DNA of 64,000 nt from Pelodera strongyloides. Taxonomy: Eukaryota; Nematoda; Chromadorea; Rhabditida; Rhabditidae. The stretch covers positions 62,001 through 126,000 of the forward strand of contig JAANDG010000023.1 of the NCBI GenBank assembly GCA_036852015.1. The letters are read 5' to 3'. How positions within the stretch are numbered: position 1 is the first letter of the stretch; each line of letters begins with the position of its first letter. The notes below the pieces were generated by a model. That model was given only the letters and a program-made list of their open reading frames with translations, did no database searches and was not told the origin of the DNA. The translations under genes were made by a program, and so were the position numbers. Below, piece by piece: positions 26,303 to 40,285 of the stretch.

Positions 26303-29300
26303 CCCCCTACGGGGTGCAAGGCCAGGTGAAGCAAAAAGGATTGCACCATTTTCTATTAGAAACCACCCATCCATTCTAATTTGATAATTAAGTGGTGTTG
26401 GTGAATATACATCGATACAGCATTTTATGATTTTCGGCTATGAAATGCCATGTTAAGCATCAGAAACCGTCTGTGTGCCGCCAAACCAAATAGTATACTA
26501 CAATTTTGACTACATTTTCAAAGTGGGAGTTTAATTATGAATCCGCGTTACATCGAAGACAGCACTTGCATCTACTAGTTTGTTCACTATATGCTTTCAC
26601 TAACCTTGATAAGGTGAAGAACATTTGCATCTTCTAACTAGCAACAATCAAGGAGCGCGAACACAAATTCTTACGTAAACACGTAACTCTTTGCTCTCAA
26701 GAATGATAGACCATTCCTTTAAGTTGGCAGTATTTTAAAATTGGTGTTTCACCTTTATTACTAACTTATCCCATTACCTTGGTTTTGTAACAGACAATGT
26801 GCCATTTTCTGGCTATTTTTAGTGCTGTTATTATTATGTTATACTGAAATGTAGTACGTGTTGTTCACTTTATTTCCACTCGTTTCCAATTTGTGGTGTG
26901 TGTGTCCGGCGTAAGATTGTTTCTCAATACGCTTCCGTTTCCGCCGTCTCGCCCACCCGCAGTGACCATTCTTTTGTCCCCTTCCAATACTTACTACTTG
27001 GCACTCGGGACTTTGCTTAGAAGTCTAGAGTTCAAGTCAAAGTATTGACATGCATAAACCTCAGAACACTGGTTTTTCACAATGACTTACACAATGTTTT
27101 ACTGCGTTTTTCCAATGTGTGCCCAATTTTTAAGCGTTTAGTGAATCATTCAAAAATAAAAATCCTTCAGCAGCGTTTGAGAAGAGCTAGAACGACTTTG
27201 TTTCTACGTAAATAGGATTTTGTGACCGTCAATGTTCTTGAAATATAGGTGTTCAGTAAGTCTGCCAGATGCTTTACTAGCTTCTGAAAGAATTTATAAC
27301 AACAATGCTTCTCTGCTATTCTGCTTCTTGAGAGCACCTGCTCGCCAAGAAACTAGTTCGTAGAACCTGATGGCTAACACTGTTGTGCAATGGAAAGGAG
27401 TTTTCAATATTTATAGATTCGATCTTGTAAGTCTTCCATAAATAGACTAAGCAAACGATGGACAATAAAAAACGACATTTTGAGAAAATCACCGAATGGT
27501 CAAGCTGCAGTAGTTTCTTAAAAGACCTCATCCCTAATCAAATTTGCTAGTAATTTCCTGCCCCGCAAAACTGACGCATTCTCGAACGTCTGAAGTCTTT
27601 TCGTACATATTTGTTTTTGAGAATAGCCCATTTTTAAGTTCAAGATGTATATCTTTTAAAATGTCAGGGTAATAAAGCAGCACCTATTAATTTCTTCTAA
27701 AATATTGTTTCATTTATTAAAATCCATAAATAATTGTTGTTTTCCTTAGTTCAGGACTTGGCGAACTAGATGGCGATTCATTGAATACACATCGGTTCTC
27801 TAATTATACCTAATACAAACTTGTATCAACTTCTGGATATTTATTTATAAGTCTGATTCATAAAATCGTATAGTGAGACGATCAATTTTAATATGATGTT
27901 GATTTCAACACGCGCCTCGTCATTCAAAAAGTTGTTGTTTTATTTTCGCTCTGATGATGTAAATGCCAATGTGTTTAGTGACGTACAGCTGGCATCTCGG
28001 TCTGCTGTACAGATATCACAGCTGGTTTTTTTATATGGAAGTTAATTTTCTGGCAGTTTTTTATTTCAATTTTTGTTTGATGCATGCATGACGGTTTTCT
28101 TATATCACCTTTGTATTAGAAGTGCCTCTAATGTGTCTGCAATGTACAATGTAATATGGGATTTGAAAAAATACAGACATTACCCACATTCAAATAAATT
28201 TTTGTTTTCAACCTTTCAGCTTGTCTTCTTCTTATAAGTTGTTAGGTTATTATTTAAGGTAGAGAAGATTGCGCTGAAGAAATTAAGAGCGGACGATTCT
28301 AAGGTCCTTCTTTGTACATCAAGCTCGGTTAGATCCCTCCCCGTAGTTGTGTACCGTCCCTCACACTATGTATATTTGTGTGTATTTCTCGCCGTTCAAC
28401 TCGTATTTCACTTCTGTAACTGGGCACTGCGCGACTGACGTCTTGTACAGTGCACTGAGTGTGAACCATAAACCTTCTCTCTCTCACCCTGACTTATCTC
28501 TCTCGTTCTGACCATTCAGTACTTTGCAATGTTTGGCAAAGCTTTACTGCCTACCACCGCTCTTGTATGACTCGGGCAAGGAGTAAAGACAACGGCATTT
28601 CAGTGAGGTGTCCGGAGAACCGACGAACACTTGGCCCGAAAGAATCAGTCTGGTGCCAATAATCACTTATTTGTTTACAGTCATATTCTTGTCTTTCTGC
28701 TGAAAATCTTTGTTCTAAACCGCGGTCTCTTATTTTGGAACAATGCTCTAAAAAGCGAACGGTGTTATGACTGAACATTCATCATGGAATGGGCATATTC
28801 GCATTGACTTGAACATTTGCTTCTTCTTCATTCGATAGATTCATTCGATAGAACAATTGCTACTTCTTCTTCTTACGCTGCATTCCAGCGCATGGTATTT
28901 GTCCCTTTAAAAAAGGTAGTTCTATGAACCAGAGACAAAGTCCACTATGTCATAAAGATAACTAAATTTCTTGCATTTCAAAAAAATGGAATTCATTCTA
29001 AAAAACTATTTCGCCTTCTTCTCGTTAGGCTTCCGGTATCGAAGTATATTTTCACAGTTCATAAGATCATGTTAACCTCTTAAGATCCTAAGGCAGCAAG
29101 GCGTCTCACCTTACAGACACTACTTTCGTCCAGGGAGATTTCACCATGTTCGTGCGGAGGTAACCTTAGATTAATAAACATACAGTCTTCCATTCTATTC
29201 ATCAAGCCCAGGCCTGCATGCATGATCTTCCCACATCTCTCTCACCCTCCCATTCTGATTCTCTGCGCCTCCTCGGTCATCGCAGTCTCTGCCCCCGCTT

Positions 29301-29915
29301 CAGCTCTTTACTCTCTTCTGTACTTCTATCGTCCGAAGTGTGGGCGGGGTCAGGGCGCCCACAACTCTCGCCACCAAAAGCTCTCCACCATTTAACCACA
29401 TCAACCTAATTTCTCCCCCTTTCCTCAAATTAATCCATCCGATTAAATAAACCTATATTATATTTTAATATCAAAGACACAAGTATATGTTTTATAACAC
29501 CGAGCGATTCTTCCAATGGTCCACACACTTCCGAGATTGAGATGTTTTGTATGACATTTAGGAATTGTACATGGCGGCCAATAACGAATGAAACACTGAT
29601 CTCCTTCTTTTAGAATGAATGTGACATTTGTTGTGATTGGTTTTATACTCACTCGTTATTCTCTGGAACAACACTCCCATAGATATACATCGGATTAGTT
29701 GAACTATGAGAAGTCTATGATCCCTCCTTTGTTCTTTGCAATACATATCCATTCTTGTTTGGTGATGAGATCTTCTTTGTTATGTCCCTTGGATGATTAC
29801 CACAATTGTATACATATAACCTATACACTTTCTAATTTAAAGAAAACTTCGCGAGTCTGTTTCGCTTCCGCGTCCGCATAACGTTGTTTTGACGTAAAAA
29901 AAAGTATATTTCAGG

Positions 29916-32900
29916 ATGAACTTTATTCTCCTCACCATACTCGCTCTATGCTTAGCCACAGGCAGTGCGAGAAAGCGTAAGTTCCTTTATTTATTGTTTT
30001 ATAATTGCCTCCCAGTTGATTTGTTATTTCGCTTTAGGACTTCCGTTGCCGGGTGCTTTAACCATGCTCTTCTCATTGTATGAGTACAACAAAGACAATA
30101 AGAGAAAGCCAATAAGGCTCTCCCTTCCTCTATTTCTCCTCCTTGCGGTCTCACAGTCATTCTTCAGTCCTTCTCACTGTCCTTTAATCCTCTCAAATGT
30201 TTGCCGATCCCTCCTTCGTTTTTGTCTCGTCTGTATGTAAGCGACTTATAATATTGTGATCAAATATTGCGATCCCCGCCCGTCCGTTTGAAGAATATAT
30301 CTGTCTACTTACTAGAAAGACATCAAAACATTAGCCCCTCTGTGCTAATAAGAAAGGAAACACTGCAATGGATCTTTACTTCTTTACTTTGGCAGATGTT
30401 GAAATATACGAAGTTTTTTCCATTCCAGTAGTTTATGATATGTCTTCGAGAATCGGATAGAAAGCGCGTTGCTGGGTTTTCTTGTTTTATTTTTGCCTCT
30501 CGTTAATGCCAATCACTATTCAACGAATACTACTTATACATAAAACATGAAGCCAATTACTGACAAGAAACGAATAACTGAAATATATTCTAATTTTGTG
30601 CTAATCTCTAGTCAGCCAATCTTTTGCTAATTCAAATAAAGGTAAGGGGATACAAAATATTTGCACTTTATCACAGCATATTTTTTTGGGTAATTATATA
30701 GCTAGTACACTGGAGTGGCGTCAAACTCATCAACGGCCTTTCCGGATATCTGAGTTGACATATTTGTTTTTGTTCTTTTTGAAATACAGGGTATGATGTC
30801 CGGATATTACATATTATATAATATGTGATATTGATCTGGTCATACTTTCTTACCTTTCTGACTTGCGGTTTCGTTTTCCTCCTCGCAAGCATTAACAAGA
30901 AAACCGGGCGTCGGTGTGCACTAGAAGCATATGGATATAGGGTGTAGAATTACATCTCTTGGGCGCCTTATTTGTTATATTTGCTGTTTTTTTTGTTCGG
31001 TTTCGTAGGGCAGTTGTGAACGGCCAGTGTCTACTAATCCGGGCCACTTGCCCCCAATAGGAATGAGTGTTCCCCAGAGGGAACCGACCATTTTACAAAT
31101 GACGCCTTGCTTTGTTTTAGGTCCCAGAAAAGTCAATGAGTTATTAAGGGGACTCGTGTTGTCCATATAAGGAGTTCTCATGTTCGTTCAATTCTCATGT
31201 GCCTCCACTCAGTAAGGTATTTAGAAGGCCCTTCAATTTTTGATGTCACTCCTTCAAAGGGCTTCTCCTAGATTGGAATGAATAATTGCTGGCCGATATA
31301 GAATTATATAATCTTAAAGAAACTCAAATCTCGAACTAAGGAAGTTGTGAAATTGTGGAATAACATGTTTACCACAATCATTTAAGGTCAATATTTCACT
31401 TCTGCATAGAAGGGCTATTACTATTTTGGCTAACGCTTTTCACTAAACGAACCGTCTTTGGTATTGAAATCCCACGTATCTCAAATTCGGCACCTTGAAA
31501 ACTCTCAAAGCGGATCGGTGTGGTTGGGTATATGTGTGTGCGTGGAATCGGCTTTTGAGTATGGAAATCGCAGCCTCTTTAGATAAATATCACTGCCCGG
31601 CCCAACCCCCGAGACCCAGCACTCTCAAGTTAGTACGCACAAGCAGCAGTGTACACATAAAACAGAAAAGTGTTCATGAGCTCGTACGGCTGCGAGACCG
31701 TGAAATTTTGACTCGCGCTAAATTGATTGGTTTGTTACAGTTATTTGCTTTAGAAGTTGTAAGTTTGAAAACGCAATTTGTAGGCAAGGTATTCTACCAG
31801 GCGAGCGAAAAGGTAACAACCCTTAGCTGGTTTACTAATTCCCTCAAATAATTGAGCCACCATTCAAGGAGAATGGGAAATGGTAGCAGCTTGAAGAACA
31901 TAAAATCCCCGACATTGTAGTCAAATTACTGCCATAGCGAGTGGGCTTGCGTGACCAAATATATAGAAAGCAAAGAGCTGAGACGCCGGTTTTTTTTCTT
32001 CTATCACATTGGAAATGGAGACCGCTAGACGCCAGAACATTGTCTGAACTTAGCATTTGTGCTGTGATTTCCTAATATGCGTACATATTCTAGGTTATTT
32101 CTCTGGGTATGAAAAAACATCATTGAGATCTGTTTCTTTCGCCTTGTTTAGCAAGCGATTCGACCCGAGTCTATGCAGTCCCTAGAGGGTTTCCTGATTA
32201 GTCTGGTTGTGTTGGGGCATGTCCCATCTCAAACAAACAACTGCACTTTAACTGCACGGAAAAGCTGTTGACATGCTAGCCGAAAAAAACATATGTACCA
32301 AATTAGGACTCGCATTTTTAAACTTAAATATAGCTCAGAGGTGAAGAAACCCCGCTACTGAGAAAACGGTGTACCCGTACTTAACAAGCACCGTAGCCAC
32401 ATGCGTATCTTATGGATTTGAGGAAGTACTCGATATTATAAGTTTGTCAATTGATGCTTGGCGGTTTTCATTATGTTGAAACAATATGTTAAAAACGCGT
32501 TTCCAGGGGTCACACCATTAGTTTGGCGGCGCGAATATGATAATCTCTGTTTAAGAGTATGTTGCATTATCAAATCAACGGAGTTAGAAGTCTGCTTTTG
32601 CCACTGATTGTGAGATAGTTATTTCCATTAGTTTGCAGTAGTTACCTTATGAGGGCAATAATAATTCCATTCCTTGCTGATTTAGACTCTGAACAGGGCT
32701 TTTATTCTATTCACATGCAAGTATATTCATGTATCGTTGCAAGATTTACAATTCAAGACCTTCAAGAACGACGGCCGATTACATACAACTCATTGACAAT
32801 CCGTGGCAAATTAGCATACGAATTGTGTGCGGGAGATTGTTTGTCATCCGTATTAGGGAGCGGCTGTCATCTGGTACATCGGACAGTTAGCACCTCGGAA

Positions 32901-35900
32901 ACGGATAATTACCACTCAATTAGACAATTACCACTGGGGAACGGGCACAACGCCATATTTACACGGATTCATTTACTAAACACTAGTGTGATAAGCAAAA
33001 CATAAAAGTGTCGCTGTATTTGTGTGCATATAAAAAGTAAAAGTGGTAAAGCAAAATTCATTATGACTTCTTAAAACTGAGCAACTTTACGAAGCGAGCA
33101 TGTTGGTACATTTTTGACAATACCGTTAAGCACGTTGGGTTTGAAGTTCATCATATATTAAACTATAGTCTCAACCTTTGATGTGCTATGTGGTGCGCCA
33201 GCCACCATCCCACCCTTTTGTAGTCGTTTGTTGCACTCTGAATGAGGACAATGAACTCCACCTGGCATTGTATTTGTGAATGCAAATCGAGCACAAATCG
33301 TAGAATATGAAAATGAGAATGTATTCTCTCGTATTTTGCTCACCTCCATGGAACCAAACAGGTGCACGTCTTTGCCAGAGATGCGCTTTTGTTTAGTGTC
33401 ATGCCCAAACATGTCGTGGCTAACTCAAAAGTTACCCTGTCGGTAACAACGACATTCCGTATTTCTTGTTCATGACGCCATTCACTTATGAAAAAAATCA
33501 AAGGAAACACTCTATGTTTAAATTCTCTGAGCGCGCTCAATTTTTACAGTAAGACTGGGAGTAAATAAAAGAAGAACTGAGTAACCCCCGGTGATGAATG
33601 ATGGCCAACCACCTCCTCTCAATGCACACAATCCATTGTATTATTATGCGTTCCCACGGCACAAGAACTCGGTGAGTGAACCGGGAATTGAAGAAAGTAA
33701 CGAAAGAAATGATGGGGGGAATTACTCCCTTGATGAACCTCTGAGATCATCAGTTGATGGAACAAACAACAGGGGAGAACCGTTTCACACAAACTGTTAG
33801 TACCATTCTCACATAAAGGCTAAGGCAAGCCCAAACATCGTCTCGATGAAAAAAAACTTTAATTGAGAACTCATAGGAAATGACCACGTGATGATATGTG
33901 CTGTATCTGGATAATGTTTTAATACATCTCTCTTGCGTAATCTCAATCCAACACATTGCTTAGAATATGCTGGAGCTATCGGACTCATTTTGAAAGGGTT
34001 CATTTCTCATTCTCTCCCATGAGACGTTAAATGGCCATTGGCGCCCATAATGCAAGTATCTCAACATGCATTATTCCACAAAGATTTGAGATTTTAATTC
34101 TCACGTTGCGTCCGTAAAGGTTACCACTCAGCTTGGGTTTAATAATTCACAGCCAATTCTGGAATACCCCCGTCCAGATTATCTGAAATTACTATACAGC
34201 AAGTGGAGAGAAAAAGTTGAGATCAGCAGAGCAGGTAAAAAAAAAGAAACGAAACGATTATAGAACTTTTCCCCATCTTCTCTTCTCTAACGGTTAAAAT
34301 GACCAAGCGCGTCAAAAACAAATAACGGGCGGCCTGGCGGAATTGATTGATTCTTATATGGTTTGAGAAGAAAAACATTTGTTCCCTGTAAGTGAACTTT
34401 TTTGTTTTTTATAGATGGCAATAGATCAATTACCAAGAACTTCCTTTAGTGTATTATTTTTACACGACAGCCCTACAAGCACACCAAATTCTTTCCAATG
34501 GAAATCCGAACTGAGCACCCAAAAGCAATATTTACGCAGTGTCTACGTGTTGATTTGTAGCATTTATTTGTGCAGCAGGACCATCCACTATGCCCTATTG
34601 CAGCATATAGCTTGCAAGCTTAGTTGACAGGGGGGTTTAAAAAGTATCATCGCTCATACAATCGAAATGTGTATATTAAAGGGACAGGTCCATCCTGATG
34701 GACTTATTAGGTCTGTCTCAGCATTTTGCTCCATGAAATATTTTGCAACTTTCCAGTTAGCTGTAGTGTTACTCATCGAAATCAATTAGTAGTGTGCTTT
34801 ATGGTTGTAAGTTCAGGCAATTGTAATACGATCTGTGTTTGATTCTTGACAGCCCTTATCGTATTTGTTGTACGCTGGTATGCAAATCACTTCACACATC
34901 TCAAGCACTCCACTAGGAGGAAGCTGTTGTTGCCCTCCATAACTTATTACCACGAGAAATCGTACTCCAATAAAGATCATTTATATGCATGAAAACCTTG
35001 GTTTCTGAATGTGTATTAAAAGAGTACTGAAAGTCACTCACAGCATGTTAAAAATAATCAATATTTGTTTCAAAAAACTGCTGTGCACGCAAGACTGTCC
35101 AGTATGTAAACAGAAGCTCCTCGCTTTTTATTACTCGTTGGGTCGAAGAAAAGAACAATGGCGTTTGAACGACACCGAAGCGGCAACCTCAGAAATGTTC
35201 CAGGAATAAACTCAGAAATATTAGTATTCATGGCAAAGTTAACTTTCCCTCATTTTAGGACGATCCGAGGACAGTCAAGAAAATGCTATTGATGCAGTGG
35301 AACTCGTTAAGGTTTGTACAAAGTACTGGCTCATACGTACTTTTTGATGTAAAAACTTTTCCAACAAGTTTGACCACTTTTAATTGAAGTTTTGTAGTGA
35401 ATTTTTTTTGCAGGTGCCGCGTGATAACTATTTGGTGCGAAATGGTGTGAATCTCCGAGTTCCTTGCGAATTCGCCTCAGAACACGCATCCGAACATGTG
35501 GAAATCAAATGGTTGAATGCCGACGGAAAGGTTGTCGATGGGGAATCAAGTGCAAGGTTTGAACATTATATACACAAATTATTGATAACCAAGTAATTTA
35601 ATATCAAATACTCGCAAATGGTTCTAATCTAGTCCGAATCATGAATACATGCATAGTTCATTATTGCCAAAGAAAACTCGCGTTAGGCATCTGCACATTT
35701 TTTTTAAAATAAGTAAAACACACGCCAAGAATTGTCTCGCACGCACTGCCAGTATATCTCATTTCAGTGTCTAATTTGAAGGCCCCACTCTCTTTCAAAT
35801 AGAACTTTCTTGCGACTCGTTTCCAAATAAACGTCTCCATTTCAAAGCATGGGAAAATTTTGGGGGAAAAGAAGTTCTATTGGACTTCTTTAAACTATAA

Positions 35901-38900
35901 CGGCCTTAATAGGGGAAACTCAAGGAAATCAGTAGTCCTTTTGAAAGGAGACACAGTTTAGATAAACCTTACATCATATGCTAGTGAATCCTTGGCTATA
36001 GAGTGTTTGTTAGAATTATTTATGTTCGATGGGGTTTTTTCGGGGAGGGCATAATGAATACATGTTTTATTCAGTGTCCATTATTGTATGTAAACAATTC
36101 AATTTTAAATCTTACGTATTTGTTGGAGAAAAAAAACGACATTCGTGTGTTTTATCTAAGTGGTATTGCATTACATTTGGCGTTTTATGTACATACAATT
36201 TTCACACTGCTCGTTAGGACGAATGACACTTGATATTAACAATGTTGGCCGAGAAATATATGACGTTCAGTGGAGCCATATGGAATAGTGTTAAAAAACC
36301 TCACTCAGTGGAGAAAAGACGCATTTCACGAGTAGATTTATAGTTTAAGCGAATCTTTATCGTTCAAAAATCCAGATTCACCTTGATCAACATCGTACCA
36401 AAAGAATCGTGTGAACCAAATGAGTATGTTCAGCTTATGCCTATTTTATACATTTCTTCGTTCTTCTCCTTAAAAATGGGCCTTACTGAAAATAAGAAAA
36501 ATATGGGTGCTTGAATTTACCTTAGATAACACATAGGCTATATTACAAGAACAACTAAAATCTATTTTAAAAGAGAATGTAGCTTTTCCCAATGACAAGA
36601 AAAATAAACATTGAATTGGTAGGCGCCGTATTCGTCGTCGTCCAGCAGGGATGCGTTTCTTGATGCCCAGGTCGTTTCAAAATATACAGTGCTTGTCCGA
36701 ATAGTGGGCTTCACAAAAAACGCTTCTTGAATTACTGTAACCCTGATTCCTGGGAATATATTGAAATCTAGAATGTGTATACAGAGAGGTTCTCGATGAT
36801 AAATTAATCTTCGAGGTTACTGTCAAAGGGACAGTGATATGAGATGTAAGATGAAGCCCACATTCTCAGCTATCCGAAAGCCACATATAAGCTTGAGCTG
36901 GAGGACATTGTGACATTGAAAAATATTCAAATTGCAACTAACCCTTAGCCGATTCAGCACTGAAAAGAAACTAATGACGAACCCCATCCATGGTCGCATT
37001 AGTAGCGGCCACCACTTTGCTATTCCCGCTTGTTTTCGAATTTTTTTTTACTTTTTTGTTACATCGTGATTCGAGACTACTTACCCATTCACCTCTCGTC
37101 GTGTGGTGTTTTAAGTGGTTATTAGCATATTAATATGAAACCCACAATGGCTTCTACTATCAAGCAGCTAGAACCAATTGTCAGCAAAATTGGGACACAT
37201 GCAGAGTTTTCGATTATTTTCCTTTAATTAGACTTTAGCCTGGGTTTGGCGAAATATTGTTTATATACTTTACGTCAAAGATGTCTGTTTAGTGTATTCA
37301 CTATCGGACTGAGAGATCGCGACGGACATCATAAGAGAATTCTTCACTTCACAGCAATCAACGATCGTGACGAGGGAACTTACACATGTGAAGTACGAGA
37401 TATTGATGGCAAGACCCACGCCAAGAAGATCAATATCAATGTCATGCGTGAGTTGCTGTTTATTAAATTTGCAGCCCGTATTTTTGCTGATGTTGAAATG
37501 GCTTTTGTTTTTAGGGAACGGATAAGATAGCACATAGAAAAATAATAGTTGTGTTGAATCATGTTATTTTCTTTTGAAATGTTTAACCGAACCTATAGCT
37601 TGCATACTGTTTTAGCAAAGATCGAATGGTTTGAACCTGCCGAGGAAGTGGGAGCTTTGGTTGGAGAACCATTGACCATCGATTGTGGTGTCAAGAACCC
37701 ACAGGCGACCATAACTATTACTGGAGAAAACGGAGATCCAGTGGACGGTATGAGACTAGACAAAAATATAGTATTTGTATGAAAGCTCTCCACTCTCCCT
37801 AGCGCTTCTATCTTATTATTGTGTATGTTCAGAGAGCCTGTTCACAATCGTCGGCACCGAGTTAACCGTTCAGTCGCTCAGAAAGGAATACAATGGAAAG
37901 ACCATCACATGCGTGGCTTCAGAGGTTTGGAACTCAATTCTACTCAACATTTAGGAAAGACTTAATGTCTGTTTCGTGTATACCCGTGTACAAACTTGTA
38001 ATTCACGTATCAACGTCATTTTTCAGTATGTGACCGAATCTGATGATACCACATCTGAAGCGAGAGACGTCCGTATTGATGCTTGGTGTAAGTTGATTAC
38101 AAATCTAACATGGCATTTCGTTTTAGTCACATAAGTCACATACCTAAGGTTAAATTTATGAAAAATTATTTTCAGATCGTCCAGAATTTGAAGATGACCG
38201 GGTGGACCGTTTTGCCATCGTCGGACAACCGGTATGCTCTTCTTACACATTTCGCTTTGAAACTTCTTTTTTTTTCATATTTACTTTCTATTATTAAAGG
38301 TGGGGCCCACGAGAAAAAAGTTTTCCTCAGTTTACTTGCGCAGACTGTCCGGAATTACAGAAATTTACGGTGAAAAACGCATTACTTTGCACCTAGAACT
38401 CACAGAGTTATTCCCCGGCAAGGTACCGTAGTCAGCAAGGTTAAAATACGTTTGTACGGTTTAACTGTGCGAGTTCTAGCGTAAAAAATGCGGTTTTCAC
38501 GGAAATATTTCTGAAACGCTGGACATTCTGTACAAGTAAATTGAGGAATACGTTTTTCTCGTTTGCCTGACCTCTAATGATATTTACCCGATAAATACGA
38601 ATTGTTTAACCTCCTCAGGGTAATCCGGTTTTCGTAGTAAGACGCCATTCTTCTATGTCGGCAATCTATTCTAGGGAATTATCAACTGCAACGTGTCGGA
38701 TTCAAACCCTCGACCCGCGCACTTTACTTTCTACAAAGACAACGTTGAACTGACAGATCCTATGAAGTACACCATGCACGTCAACGTGAAAGATAATACC
38801 GCTTCGCTGCAGGTAAGAGTCCTAAATATTATGTAAGCGGCGATCTGAACAAAAAGTTGCATAAGCAAGCGCGCAGCAGAATATTTTCGAAATGCGCGAC

Positions 38901-40285
38901 TTACGCGATTTTTTTCAGATTCATAAAATCACTGAGGACGATCTCGGTGAGTACCGATGTGATGTGAGCAACAAGAAAGCGACCGGAACACAATACATTG
39001 AACTTAAGGAAGCGAGTGAGTTGCTGATGCTCATTATATTTGCTCTAATTTCGGTTGCCAACTAGAGAAACATGCTCGTTGACGTAATACTCAAATTCGT
39101 TAGATAATTCTCATACAGTAGAGCGTTAATAACTAAAAACATTTTGAATTCAGCAACACGTGCAAAACGCAGTTTGGCCCTATTGAGTTCTCTATCAAGG
39201 CTGCGCAGAAAAAATAAAAGCAACACAAAGAAAATTCAGAATTCGAGGCGTAAGAAAGATGCGATTCACTAATGGAGATTTTTGTTAACAAGCAGTGATT
39301 CTTGCAGGCTGTCTAATTTAGAATCGCGCTGCTTATTGTTAGCGAAGCATTTAACCCCATTTTCGACGCTTTGTATGTCACGATATTAAGACAGTTACGA
39401 ATAAAATTTTAAAATATCTATCCAGGTGCTCCATCAGAGGTGAAGGCTTCTCTCCACCACGTCGGAAGACACTCCTTCACGTGGAAGATCGAGGTCCCAA
39501 CTGAGGAGGGACATCTTCCAGTCGACAATATTCACATTCAATACCTAAGGAAGAGCCTTTTTGATGTCAGTTTATCAATTGTATTATATAGTCTGTTGTG
39601 GTTCCCTTGTAATAAGTTGTATCGTGTTAAGTCTCTTACAATTAGAGGAATAATCTGGGCCACGTTATGTTTTCATAGACAACATTGTGCTATGTGAAGA
39701 AAAAAAATGACAAGTGAATGCTTCTTTTAATTCACTTTTTTTCCAGAGTGATGAAGACGAGACGGATGAGGAAAGAATTTGGGAAAGCAGCTCGACTAAA
39801 ACAGTTCATCGGACAGGTACGTAATAAAGTTAACGACAAGGTATTGAGTATGTCTTCCATAAAAAGCAAAATAATTGAGTCGTGAAAACACCGTACATAC
39901 AAATGCTCAGCTGTTGTAGCGTAAATGACTACTAAATGCCTTGATACTGGTCGGAAGAAAGTTTTCTTTTCAGGCGAGAAGCAGTTGTACCATATTGGCG
40001 GTCTACGCACAGATGAGGAGTACGTTTTCCGATTTAGAGCCGAGAACCAGGCTGGAAAGGTTGGCTTTTTACTGCTTTGAATCTCCATACCTCTTCCAAT
40101 GTTTTCCAGTTGTAGCGAAGGGGTTGCCTGCTTTAACAAGGTCATTGTTTCCACTGTTTCAGGGGGACCCTGTCGAGATTACTGCGTCTACATCATCTGG
40201 CCAGGAAGATGCACCCAGTCAATCGTCCAGTATTACATTGCCTCTCTGCTCTCTCCTCGTTCTTCTGTTCTCACTCCTTTCCTAA
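29916..40285 (+). CDS. GPI-anchored Ig/fibronectin-III cell-adhesion protein (RIG-3/NCAM-like)
   Basis: Exons: 29916-29976, 35259-35311, 35414-35556, 37293-37447, 37616-37747, 37833-37924, 38027-38087, 38176-38231, 38675-38812, 38919-39015, 39426-39565, 39747-39816, 39974-40059, 40163-40285. All 14 join in phase and give exactly 468 aa. Residues 1-20 are a signal peptide (MNFILLTILALCLATGSA), followed by a basic RKRR. Three Ig-like domains follow, each with a cysteine pair: RVPCEF/YTCEV, TIDCGV/ITCVAS and IINCNV/YRCDV; DRDEGTYTC and EDDLGEYRC are classic Ig F-strand motifs. A fibronectin-III domain runs from APSEVKASL to FRFRAENQAG, and the end is a Ser-rich linker plus hydrophobic tail (LPLCSLLVLLFSLLS, stop), a GPI signal. 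Length and the Ig-FN3-GPI layout resemble C. elegans RIG-3, a neuronal protein controlling ACR-16 receptor levels at neuromuscular junctions; orthology is unproven. A splice acceptor (TATTTCAG) ends at 29914, one base before the ATG, a likely trans-splice site. Intron 1 is 5.3 kb; all others are under 1.8 kb. Confidence 0.87.
29977..35258 (+). other. Long first intron of the Ig/FN3 gene
   Basis: This 5.3-kb intron separates the signal-peptide exon from the body of the gene. The phase match between 29976 and 35259 shows no coding exon is needed in between. Two open frames of 118 codons on the plus strand (31495-31851 and 32649-33005) have no splice support or known motif. Long first introns in worm neuronal genes often hold enhancers or alternative promoters; nothing specific can be assigned here. 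Confidence 0.5.

Larger units (their letters stand above)
25449..29915. other. Intergenic region, no gene recognised
   Basis: AT-rich 4.5-kb spacer between the receptor and the Ig-domain gene. It contains a 49-bp perfect tandem duplication at 26205-26302 and a pyrimidine-rich segment at about 29230-29420 that creates a low-complexity open frame. No splice-consistent coding exons were found on either strand. Confidence 0.45.

Noticed and set aside
31495..31851. 118-codon frame inside the long intron of the Ig/FN3 gene
   Set aside because: Starts only from TTG, no family match, no splice sites joining it to other exons.
32649..33005. 118-codon ATG-started frame in the same intron
   Set aside because: No family match and no supporting transcript signals; kept only as a remark in the intron entry.
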